A DNA stretch of 64,000 nt. Origin: Aquincolibacterium sp964606385. GTDB taxonomy: Bacteria; Omnitrophota; Omnitrophia; Omnitrophales; Aquincolibacteriaceae. The stretch spans positions 1 to 64,000 of the forward strand of contig CAZSFZ010000010.1 in NCBI GenBank assembly GCA_964606385.1. The letters are read 5' to 3'. The position numbers were made by a program, and so were the translations under genes. The notes under the pieces are model-generated. The model was not told the DNA's origin and made no database searches. It was given only the letters and a program-made list of their open reading frames with translations. This document shows positions 41,378-49,655 of this stretch, piece after piece (the first letter of the stretch is position 1; every line of letters begins with the position of its first letter).

Positions 41378-43600
41378 TTATTTTGAGTCCGCGGTGGTCG
41401 TGCCGTCCCAATTGGGTCCCGGGGGATTGATCTTGAAGGCAAGGATACGGGAAACATAAAGCTCGTACAAAATGCCGAGGTCGATCCCCGGAAGCGTGAC
41501 GTGGCGGCAACGCTCCAGCAATTTCTCAGCTTCTTCCCAGCGTTGGGCCCGGTAGGCCGCGAGCATCTTTTCGAAATTTCCACGGACCTCCTGAAAAAGC
41601 GGCTGGGCGGCTAATCCCGAATTCCCCAAAAGGGCGAAGATCCTCACCGGTTTTGTTTTTCCCTTCACGCGGATCATATCGATCTCAAGGAACGCGAGTT
41701 CCGGTACCTCTGCGACCGTGTTTTGTCCGGCGACGGTTGTGACGCCGTAATTTCTGGAGAGGCTCTCAAGACGTGAAGCCAGGTTTACATGATCGCCCAG
41801 GACGGTGTAGTCGAAACGCTGCTCCGACCCCATGTTGCCGACGCAGGCCTGTCCGGAGTTGATCCCGATCCCGATCTTGACGGGCGGCAGAGGATGAGCG
41901 CCTTTTTCGCTTTGCGTATTCCATTCCCTGACGAGGACCTGCATGTCGAGCGCCGCGAGGCAGGCGTGCCGGCTATGCTCCTTGTCTTCCATCGGCGCGT
42001 TCCAGAACGCCATGATGCAGTCCCCGATGTATTTATCGATCGTGCCCGCGTGTTTAAGAACGATGTCCGTCATCGGCGTGAGGAATTTATTCATGAAATG
42101 CGTGAGCTCTTCCGGCTTCATCTGTTCCGCGATACCGGTGAAATTACGGATGTCCGTGAAAAGGAAGCTCATGACGCGGATCTCGCCGCCGAGCTTGAGC
42201 TGCTTCGGATTCTTGGCGAGTTTTTCGACAAGCACAGGCGAAAGATACCGGCCGAAAGCCCCGCGGACCTGACTGCGCTCCCATTCGGTTCCGAGGAAAT
42301 TCAAAAACGAAGAAACAAGGAAGATAAGAGAAATACCGAGGGACGGGAATACCGGATCGATCAAGCGTTGTTCACGCACGAATTGATACCAGGAGAGTCC
42401 GAAGACCGACACGATCGCCAGGATGCCGATCGCGGCGCAGTAGATCGCCCCGACCCTGGGCAGGATCAAAATAAGAAGCAGTCCCATGACGACCAAAAAG
42501 GTGAATTCCGCGCCGACGGCCCAATCCGGACGGTTCAAAAAATCCCCCGTGATCATTTGTTCCGCGACCTGCGCGTGGACATCGACGCCGGCCGCAAGCG
42601 GGTTCAAGGGCGTGGAACGCATATCTTTGAGCGCCTGGGCGCTTGAACCAATGAAAAGGATCTTGTCCTTGACGGCGGCTAGCGCTTCATCGTCTGAAAG
42701 GATCTTCCACGCGGGGATATAGCGTTTGGACTGATAACCCGTATCATAAAGCCAGACGCGTCCCCGGTTATCCGTCGGAACTTTCAAAAGGCCGAATTTG
42801 ATCTCCACGATGCCGGTTTCCGCGCCGAAAGAAGCTTCGTCTTTTGTGCCGCCGGCCAACGTAATAATGTAATTCGAGGCATCCTGGTAAACCCGCATGG
42901 CCTCGAGCGCTAACGAGGGATAGATCGAATCGTTCAGGCGATAGAAGGACGGGACCCTGCGAACGATATTGTCCCATTCCAGATCGATATTAAAGCAACC
43001 ATTCCCCTTGGCGGCTTTTTCCAGAGGAGGAAGATCCAGGACCGCGCCTTTAAAAACGGGGAAAATGTACTTGGACGGATTGTCATCGATCGAGCCGCCC
43101 CGGTGCGAAATCCCGGCTTTGGACGCGGGGACTTTTTTATTTTTTTCGTTGGTCAGCGCGAAACCCAGGATCACCGGAGAGTGTGAGATGACTTTTGCGA
43201 AGACATCGTCATGATCGGGGATCATTTCAAGCTGTGCGCGTAGAAGTTCGCTGGCGGAACCCTCGGTCCATAGAGGAATGATGCTTTTCGGGGAGGTCCG
43301 GTCGGGTTCGGCGAAAACACCGTCAAAAGCGATCACGGTGGCGCCGCCCTCGACGAGGCGTACGATCAGCTTTCCAAGAATGGTCCTGGGCCACGGCCAC
43401 TGGCCGGCCTTTTCCAGGCTCTCGTCGTCGATATCGATGATGCGGACCGGGGTGTCCTGATAAACGCGCGGCTTGATCATTTGAAAGATGTCAAAGACCT
43501 TGGCGCGGAAGGACTCGATCGGTTCGGGAAAGGAGAAATGAAAGACGACGACACCCAGGAGGATCAGGGCAGGGATAATATAGGAAAGTGCCTTTCGCAT
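41378..43600 (-). CDS. CHASE2-domain class III adenylate/guanylate cyclase
   Basis: Membrane receptor predicted to make cAMP. The 740-residue protein has an N-terminal helix (about 7-25), an extracytoplasmic CHASE2 domain (about 35-350), three membrane helices (about 350-425) and a cyclase domain (about 470-660). The metal Asp is in FLFTDIRNFT, GTIDKYIGDCIMAFWN carries the second Asp and adenine-type Lys, and FDYTVLGDHVNLASRLE is the transition-state segment. A 60-residue helical tail follows. ATG 43600 lies in the CATG end of the double-hairpin element; TTG 43606 is the alternative. It is convergent with the FecR-like genes, a pairing seen in other bacteria. Confidence 0.9.
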   Translation of the reverse strand: MRKALSYIIPALILLGVVVFHFSFPEPIESFRAKVFDIFQMIKPRVYQDTPVRIIDIDDESLEKAGQWPWPRTILGKLIVRLVEGGATVIAFDGVFAEPDRTSPKSIIPLWTEGSASELLRAQLEMIPDHDDVFAKVISHSPVILGFALTNEKNKKVPASKAGISHRGGSIDDNPSKYIFPVFKGAVLDLPPLEKAAKGNGCFNIDLEWDNIVRRVPSFYRLNDSIYPSLALEAMRVYQDASNYIITLAGGTKDEASFGAETGIVEIKFGLLKVPTDNRGRVWLYDTGYQSKRYIPAWKILSDDEALAAVKDKILFIGSSAQALKDMRSTPLNPLAAGVDVHAQVAEQMITGDFLNRPDWAVGAEFTFLVVMGLLLILILPRVGAIYCAAIGILAIVSVFGLSWYQFVREQRLIDPVFPSLGISLIFLVSSFLNFLGTEWERSQVRGAFGRYLSPVLVEKLAKNPKQLKLGGEIRVMSFLFTDIRNFTGIAEQMKPEELTHFMNKFLTPMTDIVLKHAGTIDKYIGDCIMAFWNAPMEDKEHSRHACLAALDMQVLVREWNTQSEKGAHPLPPVKIGIGINSGQACVGNMGSEQRFDYTVLGDHVNLASRLESLSRNYGVTTVAGQNTVAEVPELAFLEIDMIRVKGKTKPVRIFALLGNSGLAAQPLFQEVRGNFEKMLAAYRAQRWEEAEKLLERCRHVTLPGIDLGILYELYVSRILAFKINPPGPNWDGTTTADSK

Positions 43601-43683
43601 GTCCAATTCTCTATTTAAAAATTAACGGTTAATTGGGCTAGTCCTGGCAACCTTCTATGAAAATAAATGGAAGCCAGGATATG
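43598..43683. repeat. Double-hairpin CATG element, copy 3 (CHASE2 cyclase / trpB2)
   Basis: The left end is CATG (43598-43601). Hairpin B is GTCCAATT/AATTGGGC (43601-43608 with 43631-43638, one T-G wobble). Then comes CTAG (43638-43641). Hairpin A is TCCTGGC/GCCAGGA (43642-43648 with 43673-43679). The right end is TATG (43680-43683) where the other copies have CATG. The left CATG is the start codon of the leftward cyclase. Confidence 0.85.
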
Positions 43684-43696
43684 GGGGGATTATATA

Positions 43697-43727
43697 CGGG
43701 AAACGGGAAGCGGGGAACGGGGAACGT
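43697..43727. repeat. GGGAAACGGG-type repeat, copy 1
   Basis: ACGGGAAACGGGAAG followed by two GGGGAACG units. A related sequence, there forming an imperfect inverted repeat, lies at 54117-54174. Confidence 0.55.
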
Positions 43728-43875
43728 AAAATTTTTGAGCGGGGATCCCCGGGAGGTGACGAGGGCGAAGTCCTTTGCTCTTTCTCTCAAAAAACTCCAT
43801 GATTATTTTTGGGAAATGGATAGACTATCCCTACCTTGGTTTTTATTTTTGAATCTGAACAGGAGGAAGCCGGCT

Positions 43876-45267
43876 TTGAAAAATATCAAGATCACGCTTA
43901 ATGAAAAGGATATGCCGAAGCAGTGGTACAACCTGGCCGCGGACCTGCCGACGCCGATGCAGCCGCCTTTGGGGCCGGACGGCAAGCCGATTTCGCCCGA
44001 CATGCTGGAGAAGGTATTCCCCGGGAACCTGATCGAGCAGGAAATGAGCACGGAGCGCTGGATCGATATCCCTGACGAGATCCGGGAAATGCTTTGCCGT
44101 TGGCGCCCCGCGCCGCTCCGGCGGGCGGTCTATCTTGAAAAATACCTCAAAACCCCGGCTCGTATCTATTACAAAGATGAAAGCGTCAGTCCCGCGGGGA
44201 GCCACAAACCCAATACCGCGGTAGCCCAGGCCTGGTATAACAAGCAGTTCGGCATTAAAAAACTGACGACGGAAACGGGCGCCGGACAATGGGGAAGCGC
44301 GATCGCTTTAGCGGCCAAGCTGATGGGCCTTGAGTGCAAGGTCTTTATGGTTCGGATCAGTTTCGATCAGAAACCTTTCCGAAAAAGTCTCATGCGTGTG
44401 TGGGGCGCCAATTGCGTCGCAAGTCCGAGCCACGAGACCCATGCCGGCCGGGAGATCCTGAAAAAAGATCCCAAAACCCCTGGGAGTCTCGGGATCGCGA
44501 TCAGCGAAGCGATCGAGGAAGCGGTGGGGGACCCAAGCGGTAAAACACGCTATTGTCTCGGGAGCGTCTTGAATCACGTGATGCTCCATCAGACCGTGAT
44601 CGGCCTTGAAGCGCAAAAGCAGTTGGCTTTGGCGGGCGAAAAACATCCGGACATCGTGATCGGATGCGCGGGCGGCGGCAGTAATTTTGCCGGGATCTCA
44701 TTCCCGTTCGTCCGTGAAAAGATCCATGGCGCGAAGATCAAGATCGTTCCCGTGGAGCCGACGGCGTGTCCGACCCTGACGCGCGGGCCTTTCAGCTATG
44801 ATCACGGGGACGTGGCGAAAATGACGCCGCTTCTTCCGATGCATACGCTGGGACATACCTTTATTCCGGAGCCGATTCACGCGGGCGGACTGCGTTATCA
44901 CGGTATGTCGCCCCTCGTCAGCCAGGGGGTGATCGAAGGTCTGCTTGAACCGCGCGCGATCGATCAGATCAAGTGCTACGAGGCCGCCATGCTTTGGGCC
45001 CAGACGGAAGGAACGGTCTGCGCGCCGGAGACCAGCCATGCGATCGCCTGCGCGATCGATGAAGCCGTCAAGGCGCGGGAAGAAGGCAAGGAGAAAAAGA
45101 TCCTTTTCTGCTACAGCGGCCACGGACTCATGGACCTCGCCGGCTACGATAAGTTCCTGAACGGAGAACTGAAGGAATATGCCCTTCCGGATTCGCTATT
45201 ACAGGAAGCGGTGTCCGTTATCCGGCACCACCCCAAACCTTCCACTCAAAAGACGGGAAAATGGTGA
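43876..45267 (+). CDS. TrpB2-type tryptophan synthase beta chain
   Basis: PLP enzyme that condenses indole with serine. TrpB2 forms often work without TrpA or have other roles. From TTG 43876 (after AGGAGGAA) the protein is 463 residues. The PLP Lys is K111 (SHKPNTA), GAGQWGSA is the catalytic loop, and CAGGGSNF binds the phosphate. The insertions PKQWYNLAADLP and LRYHGMSPL are those of the TrpB2 group. No trpA or other trp gene is in the window. The open frame reaches back to 43657 through the hairpin element and a GC-rich repeat, which are not coding. Confidence 0.9.
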   Translation: MKNIKITLNEKDMPKQWYNLAADLPTPMQPPLGPDGKPISPDMLEKVFPGNLIEQEMSTERWIDIPDEIREMLCRWRPAPLRRAVYLEKYLKTPARIYYKDESVSPAGSHKPNTAVAQAWYNKQFGIKKLTTETGAGQWGSAIALAAKLMGLECKVFMVRISFDQKPFRKSLMRVWGANCVASPSHETHAGREILKKDPKTPGSLGIAISEAIEEAVGDPSGKTRYCLGSVLNHVMLHQTVIGLEAQKQLALAGEKHPDIVIGCAGGGSNFAGISFPFVREKIHGAKIKIVPVEPTACPTLTRGPFSYDHGDVAKMTPLLPMHTLGHTFIPEPIHAGGLRYHGMSPLVSQGVIEGLLEPRAIDQIKCYEAAMLWAQTEGTVCAPETSHAIACAIDEAVKAREEGKEKKILFCYSGHGLMDLAGYDKFLNGELKEYALPDSLLQEAVSVIRHHPKPSTQKTGKW

Positions 45268-45298
45268 AACCAAAGTTAGAAATGAAGGCAGACTTTGG

Positions 45299-45416
45299 AA
45301 TAACCAAGATCCAAGATGCAATAATCAAACAAGGACCCATAACCAAAATGCAATCCCCCGTCAAAAAATCGGTCATTGAATATTGGAATTTGTTTGTATC
45401 TTGGTTCTTGGTTCTT
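45299..45416. repeat. MITE-like inverted repeat AATAACCAAG...CTTGGTTATT
   Basis: Arms AATAACCAAG (45299-45308) and CTTGGTTATT (45407-45416) are exact complements. Further in, ATCCAAGAT matches ATCTTGGTT in part. Repeats of this kind (ACCAAGATCCAAGAT-like, with a CAATGACCAAA-type centre) are widespread in environmental bacterial genomes. It overlaps the start of the lipoprotein gene. Confidence 0.75.
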
Positions 45417-45752
45417 GGTTATTGCGCCTTGTTCGCAGGTTGTTCCGCTCCGGCGGTTACCAGTATTCCTTCGATCCCGAAGGATCATCCCGCTAATAAG
45501 TTCTATCAATTCGCCCAGCAAGGGATGCTCTCGGACAAGGTTTGCCGTGACAATGGGGGCGATCCTTCGATTCCGATCGGAAAGATCGAACAGGGAGAGG
45601 GATATTCAAAATCACCGGAGTTGGTTCCCGGGGTTTTTCGCTTCAGCGATAATTCGAACAGTAAGAAATATCTCGGTGTTTCCTTCCTGCAATACAGCGG
45701 ATTTCTCCAGGTTCCAAAAGTTTGCTCCTGGGAAGAAACAAACCAGCCGTAA
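45348..45752 (+). CDS. Predicted lipoprotein, hypothetical
   Basis: From ATG 45348 the protein is 134 residues. Its signal segment FVSWFLVLGYCALFAGC ends in a lipobox (LFAGC, Cys at about 32), so it should be a lipoprotein. Most of the signal segment is encoded by the right arm of the repeat at 45299-45416. The mature part (KDHPANKFYQFAQQG, two Cys) matches no family I know. A start at ATG 45261 would overlap the trpB2 stop but would add repeat-derived residues. The start is uncertain. Confidence 0.5.
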   Translation: MQSPVKKSVIEYWNLFVSWFLVLGYCALFAGCSAPAVTSIPSIPKDHPANKFYQFAQQGMLSDKVCRDNGGDPSIPIGKIEQGEGYSKSPELVPGVFRFSDNSNSKKYLGVSFLQYSGFLQVPKVCSWEETNQP

Positions 45753-45770
45753 GGGGCCCGCGAACGGGTT

Positions 45771-46637
45771 CTAAGGAAGAAAGACGTGATTGACCGGAGG
45801 TTTTTTCTCCGGAGGAGGCGGGGGTTCGGGAGAAGCCGGCTTGTATCCCGTATCTTCCCGCATGGATTGCAGCGCCTGTTCATAATTCCCGCCGTAGCGC
45901 AGCATATTCCACACAAGCATTCCCCACAGGGACAGCGCGACCGTCTCAAAAAGAAAGATCCATACGTCCGGGGCGCCTTGAAAAAGATAAGGGACCTTCA
46001 AAGCCCAGCGGATCCCCTGGTCCAAAAATCCCACACAGGCGACCATGAATACGGCGCGGGAGGCGCCTCTTTGTTTGCAAAAAAAACAAAAACACGCGGT
46101 CAGGACAAGCACTGCGAGCATAAAATAAAAAAATGCGAGCTTTTCCGAGGAGCATGAGGCCCAACTGCCGGTGATCCATTCCCGGCCGAACGCGGTCCCC
46201 TGAAAGATCCCGAGGGCGCTATAGTAGAGAAAACGGAAGATCAGCAACGTAAAAACGGCTCCTCCGTTCAAAAGAGCGCCGATCCTGGGTCCGGTCATGT
46301 TGAGTTGTTTGCTGATGAAACGGGTGATGCTGTCGAGAACATGCGCGGGGACCTCTTCGAACCGGATTCCCGTGGAAAGCATTCCCCTGCCTTTCCCTTT
46401 GGCGGGCATCTGATGGACGACGCGGCCTCGAAAAACGACTTTACCGATACTCCCGCGAAGCCCCAGACGGAGTTCGATCACGGAATCTTTTTCGACGGGT
46501 TGGCGTGTCAGAAGCCCCAGGCCGCTTGTGCTGAGGTCTACGGAAAAGGCCTTCGTCCATCGTGGGGAACCGGGAGTCTTAAAAAAAACAGGAAAGCGGG
46601 ACCTTAACCGGAGGCACAGCCGGTCGCCGATACCCAT
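45771..46637 (-). CDS. PilZ-domain membrane protein
   Basis: Predicted c-di-GMP effector of 288 residues. An N-terminal PilZ domain (1-100) has the RxxxR motif near 6-10 and DLSTSGLGL (D34-x-S-x-x-G). Four hydrophobic segments (about 115-235) and a Pro-rich cytoplasmic tail (PEPPPPPEKKPP) follow. Its ATG overlaps the stop of the upstream small gene (TAATG), so the two are coupled. The pseudopilin operon lies upstream on the same strand. Confidence 0.85.
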   Translation of the reverse strand: MGIGDRLCLRLRSRFPVFFKTPGSPRWTKAFSVDLSTSGLGLLTRQPVEKDSVIELRLGLRGSIGKVVFRGRVVHQMPAKGKGRGMLSTGIRFEEVPAHVLDSITRFISKQLNMTGPRIGALLNGGAVFTLLIFRFLYYSALGIFQGTAFGREWITGSWASCSSEKLAFFYFMLAVLVLTACFCFFCKQRGASRAVFMVACVGFLDQGIRWALKVPYLFQGAPDVWIFLFETVALSLWGMLVWNMLRYGGNYEQALQSMREDTGYKPASPEPPPPPEKKPPVNHVFLP

Positions 46638-46963
46638 TACCAGACCTTCTTGAAATAGCGGGTGTAATGATTTTCGTCGATACGGCTGATCTCTGCGGGT
46701 TCGAGTTTGAGAGAGCCGTCATTGACCTCCAGCACGATCTCGCGGTCGTTGCGGCTCAAGATGCGACCGCTCATCATTTTTCCGCTTTTAAGATAGACGA
46801 GATCCGTGTCCAGCAAACGGGCGACGGGGAAGACGAGGCGGGTTTTTTGTCCGGCAAAATCCAGGGCTACGGCCCCGAGGACCCCTGAAATAACGCCTAA
46901 AAAAAATATCCCGATCAAAAGGACCCAGGTTCGAAGCACTGAAGGTCTGGCTGTGTCCGGCAT
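46637..46963 (-). CDS. Small membrane-anchored protein, hypothetical
   Basis: The 108-residue protein has one membrane helix (about 12-34) and a C-terminal beta-rich domain (VYLKSGKMMSGRILSRNDRE, KLEPAEISRID). That domain resembles the small SH3-like modules found in other envelope proteins. A Shine-Dalgarno AAAGGAGAG precedes ATG 46963. It is coupled to the PilZ gene downstream. No known family. Confidence 0.6.
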   Translation of the reverse strand: MPDTARPSVLRTWVLLIGIFFLGVISGVLGAVALDFAGQKTRLVFPVARLLDTDLVYLKSGKMMSGRILSRNDREIVLEVNDGSLKLEPAEISRIDENHYTRYFKKVW

Positions 46964-47060
46964 GAAGAGCTCTCCTTTTTTATGGATTATCGGATGATCC
47001 CGGAATAAGCTTCACGCACGGCGAGGATTTTTTATTCGCCGATTCTGCCGGGAACCGGTG

Positions 47061-48305
47061 TCAGGTGGTGACTCCGGTGTCCCAGGCGAGGCTGTTCATT
47101 TCTTGCCAGGTTAGAACGTTTATCTGATCGTTCGCATTCGGGTCCGGGGCAGGGGTGGTTGCCATAGCCAGATCGAAGTGGACCGTGGGATTGCCCCCTC
47201 CGAACGTCGAAAAAGTTTTTGCGACTACAGCCCCGTAAATGACCCCGCCCTTTCCGGAATTAGACGTCTGAAAAGACACATCCGAATTCGGCGCATAGAG
47301 CCCGCCCATAAAAGAGCCGTTTCCTCTGAGAAGCACACTCGAGTTACCAGTCACATAAATGTGGAGATTCGAAGGTTGATTCTCGGCTGCGGTGGTCCCT
47401 TGTCCGGTGATGGCGACGCTACCGTCAACGTAGATTTTGACAGCTCCGGTTGTTACGATCGCTCCTTTATTTCCCGAAAGGTGGATGGAGCTGCAGTGGT
47501 AGGTTCCGGCGGTCAGAGTCACGGCTCTTGTGATATTGCTGAGATCGATCTCGGTCGGAGGTGTCTCGAGCGACGCCATATCAGGGGGTGCTCCAAGCGT
47601 CCAGCCCGTTGGTAAAGTTCCGGTTCCTTGAGTAATGGTTGAATTGTTCGTGGTGATTCCGGTGCTCGGATTGCCGTCCTCGTTAACCAGAGCGGTGCCG
47701 TGGACCGTAGTATTCGTCATCGCGATGGCCCCGATGGCGGTCGAATTCGCAGCAATCGCGCCATCACCGCTGGTGTTGGCCCCGCCGTACGGCAGGCTCG
47801 AAGTGTAACTGTCAAATCTGAAGCCCGACAGGTTCATCGATTGCGTCACATAAACACCGTAGTCAAAAAGACCGCCCGGAGCCGGGGCTTTATAAATCTG
47901 GGCATAGACAGTGATATCAGAGGTTTGATAGGCCCGCGAAGTGGTGGCGCAGCTCGGGGCGCAACCCGTCGCGTCAATTCTACGCATCAAAGGTTGATTG
48001 GTGACAGGGGAGATCGTATACCGGTACTCCCCTTGAGCCAGAGGGAGTGGGCCGTAATCATGAGCGGCGCTTGCGGTTTCGATTTGCCCTGCCTGACCGT
48101 TTCCCAGATATCTGAGCGCGGCATCGATGCCGGCTTCCGCGGCGTTAAAAGCCAAAATTCGATTCTGATATCGTTCCGTGCCTTGCATCGCGGCCTGATG
48201 CCTCGCGAAGAAAGCGAACGCAAAAATGGCGACCACGACCACAACGATGTACACGACCAAAAGAACAAAACCTTTTTTATTGGATATGGATTTTAGAGTT
48301 TTCAT
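47061..48305 (-). CDS. PilX-like pseudopilin-associated protein
   Basis: The 414-residue protein has a class III-like N-terminus (KKGFVLLVVYIVVVVVAIFA) and a GlnAla-rich helix, the pattern of PilX/GspK-like minor pilin proteins. A large beta-rich region (about 150-390) has Ser/Thr/Gly repeats. It would sit at the tip or base of a type IV pilus or a type II secretion pseudopilus. The start overlaps the pilW-like stop by 4 bp (ATGA). Confidence 0.8.
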   Translation of the reverse strand: MKTLKSISNKKGFVLLVVYIVVVVVAIFAFAFFARHQAAMQGTERYQNRILAFNAAEAGIDAALRYLGNGQAGQIETASAAHDYGPLPLAQGEYRYTISPVTNQPLMRRIDATGCAPSCATTSRAYQTSDITVYAQIYKAPAPGGLFDYGVYVTQSMNLSGFRFDSYTSSLPYGGANTSGDGAIAANSTAIGAIAMTNTTVHGTALVNEDGNPSTGITTNNSTITQGTGTLPTGWTLGAPPDMASLETPPTEIDLSNITRAVTLTAGTYHCSSIHLSGNKGAIVTTGAVKIYVDGSVAITGQGTTAAENQPSNLHIYVTGNSSVLLRGNGSFMGGLYAPNSDVSFQTSNSGKGGVIYGAVVAKTFSTFGGGNPTVHFDLAMATTPAPDPNANDQINVLTWQEMNSLAWDTGVTT

Positions 48306-48883
48306 GGGTTTCTCGCCTCCGCTTGCGTGGTAAGCACTATGGGTTGATCCGGGATTGTCCGGCCGTCCGGAAGTGTTAGTTGAGCGCTTATTTGGATCAT
48401 GACGAGCGGGGAGATCGCGCTCGGTCTCGAGAAGCTAAGAGCTGTGACGTTGTTAGCAAGAACGCTTTGTTTGACTGTCGGATTGCCCTCTTCGTCCAGG
48501 ATAACGGAGGTTCGAAGGATTTGTTGTGTGTTCGAGTCCAGAAAGTACCTGATGTCGGCCGCCCAAAGCGGCGAATAGCTGCTATCCACGAGTGTTGACT
48601 CATCCGGTTCAGGAACAGGGACCCTGAAGTTGATCTCATTGCCTGCCATTATGTTCCCGCTTCCAAAGTCCGTGATTTCATTATACGCAGTTTGGCGAAT
48701 CTCTTGGGCCATCTTGAACAGAGCTTCGCGCGGGCCTTCCTGGAGGGTCATTTTGGCATGAATCGTATTAAGTTGATTGCTGCTTGCCTGCAGGATCGCG
48801 AATGTGCCAAAAAGGATGATCACAGAAATAGCGGTCGCGATGATGATCTCGACAAGCGTGAAACCGCATTTCATGGTCTTCAT
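48302..48883 (-). CDS. PilW-like pseudopilin
   Basis: Minor pseudopilin of 193 residues with prepilin peptidase site CG-FTLVEIIIA near residues 6-8 and a single hydrophobic N-terminal helix. ATG 48883 follows AAAGGGGATGA; the frame is open to 48916 but the extra residues are not part of the family. It is the second gene of the pseudopilin operon. Confidence 0.85.
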   Translation of the reverse strand: MKTMKCGFTLVEIIIATAISVIILFGTFAILQASSNQLNTIHAKMTLQEGPREALFKMAQEIRQTAYNEITDFGSGNIMAGNEINFRVPVPEPDESTLVDSSYSPLWAADIRYFLDSNTQQILRTSVILDEEGNPTVKQSVLANNVTALSFSRPSAISPLVMIQISAQLTLPDGRTIPDQPIVLTTQAEARNP

Positions 48884-48887
48884 TTCA

Positions 48888-49304
48888 TCATCCCCTTTGT
48901 GTGATATAAGTCTCAACCGTCTCCGTACTTTGACGCCCCGTATATGATGACCATGTTACCGTGACCGTGCAGACCAAGGGGTTTGCTGCCGGGTTTTGGT
49001 AGGTCACCGTCACTTGTTCGTTCGTCAAACTGTTGAATCCTGCCACAGGGCCATTATCCGGGTAGGCCGTAACGACACTGGCAGGGAATGGATCGGTATT
49101 TGAAATAGTCCTCATTTGTTCAATAACCTGGTTCGCATTCTGGATTGCGACCGTGCGCTCATTCATTTCCTCGGTATTTTTGTGTGCTTGGATATTAGCT
49201 CCCACATAGCTCAGGATCACTACCGTTAAGATCACAAGAGCGATCATGAGTTCTGCTAACGTGAAGCCTGCTTTTTTCCCTAATAGAACCGTCCTTTTTT
49301 TCAT
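48888..49304 (-). CDS. PilV-like pseudopilin
   Basis: Minor pseudopilin of 138 residues, leader MKKRTVLLGKKAG with the cleavage site before FTLAELMIALVI. ATG 49304 follows GGAAGGAG. The frame stays open to 49433, but this upstream part is the promoter region. First gene of the operon pilV-pilW-pilX. The main pilin and assembly ATPase are not in the window. Confidence 0.87.
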   Translation of the reverse strand: MKKRTVLLGKKAGFTLAELMIALVILTVVILSYVGANIQAHKNTEEMNERTVAIQNANQVIEQMRTISNTDPFPASVVTAYPDNGPVAGFNSLTNEQVTVTYQNPAANPLVCTVTVTWSSYTGRQSTETVETYITQRG

Positions 49305-49346
49305 CGCAACTCCTTCCAAAGCTTCTACTATACTACCTCCACTACA

Positions 49347-49375
49347 ATTATAGGCTGAGGCTGTTCCTAAGGCAA
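49347..49375 (-). promoter_or_regulatory. Sigma-70-type promoter for the pseudopilin operon
   Basis: On the minus strand TTGCCT (49375-49370) and TATAAT (49352-49347) are separated by exactly 17 bp, 43 bp upstream of ATG 49304. The -10 hexamer is a perfect match. Confidence 0.7.
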
Positions 49376-49506
49376 CATTGTTTGGATAGTATAAACAATC
49401 AATTTTTGCATTAAGAAGTCTTTTATATAGCAATAAATATCATATTTAATGCTCCTTCGCCATCATATTATTTGGTTCCAAACTGAGCGTCACAAGGACC
49501 AGTCAT

Positions 49507-49546
49507 AAGGGGATCGGCGTTATTTTTAAAAAAGACGATCCCTTTT
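49507..49546 (+). terminator. Terminator-like hairpin
   Basis: GGGATCG (49510-49516) pairs with CGATCCC (49536-49542) and A/T flanks extend it, followed by TTTTC. It lies between divergent genes, so it may mark the end of an unannotated small RNA or simply insulate the antiporter gene. Confidence 0.4.
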
Positions 49547-49655
49547 CAAAATAAAAAAAAAGAGCCTGCGCTAAGAGTTCATATCGCTGGATTGTTAGGC
49601 CAGATTTTGTATACTCATAAGGCGCTGGCGACATTTTCTGAAACGGGAACCCAAG

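Larger units (their letters stand above)
49305..49655. other. Intergenic region between pseudopilin operon and Kef-type gene
   Basis: About 350 bp with no supported gene. It holds the leftward pilin promoter, an AT-rich stretch (about 49380-49450), a terminator-like hairpin and the leader of the rightward antiporter gene. The hairpin has no annotated transcript feeding into it. Confidence 0.6.

Noticed and set aside
41340..41378. Terminator between the third FecR-like gene and the CHASE2 cyclase
   Set aside because: Only a 5-bp stem (CCGAA/TTCGG) with a weak T-run is present, too weak to call.
28402..43683. Integron attC-like sites for the double-hairpin elements
   Set aside because: The required GTTRRRY/RYYYAAC ends are absent, the copies are in different orientations, and no integrase or cassette array is present.
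43657..43875. Coding extension of trpB2
   Set aside because: The 73 extra codons are encoded by the hairpin element and a GGGAAACGGG repeat; a strong ribosome-binding site precedes TTG 43876.
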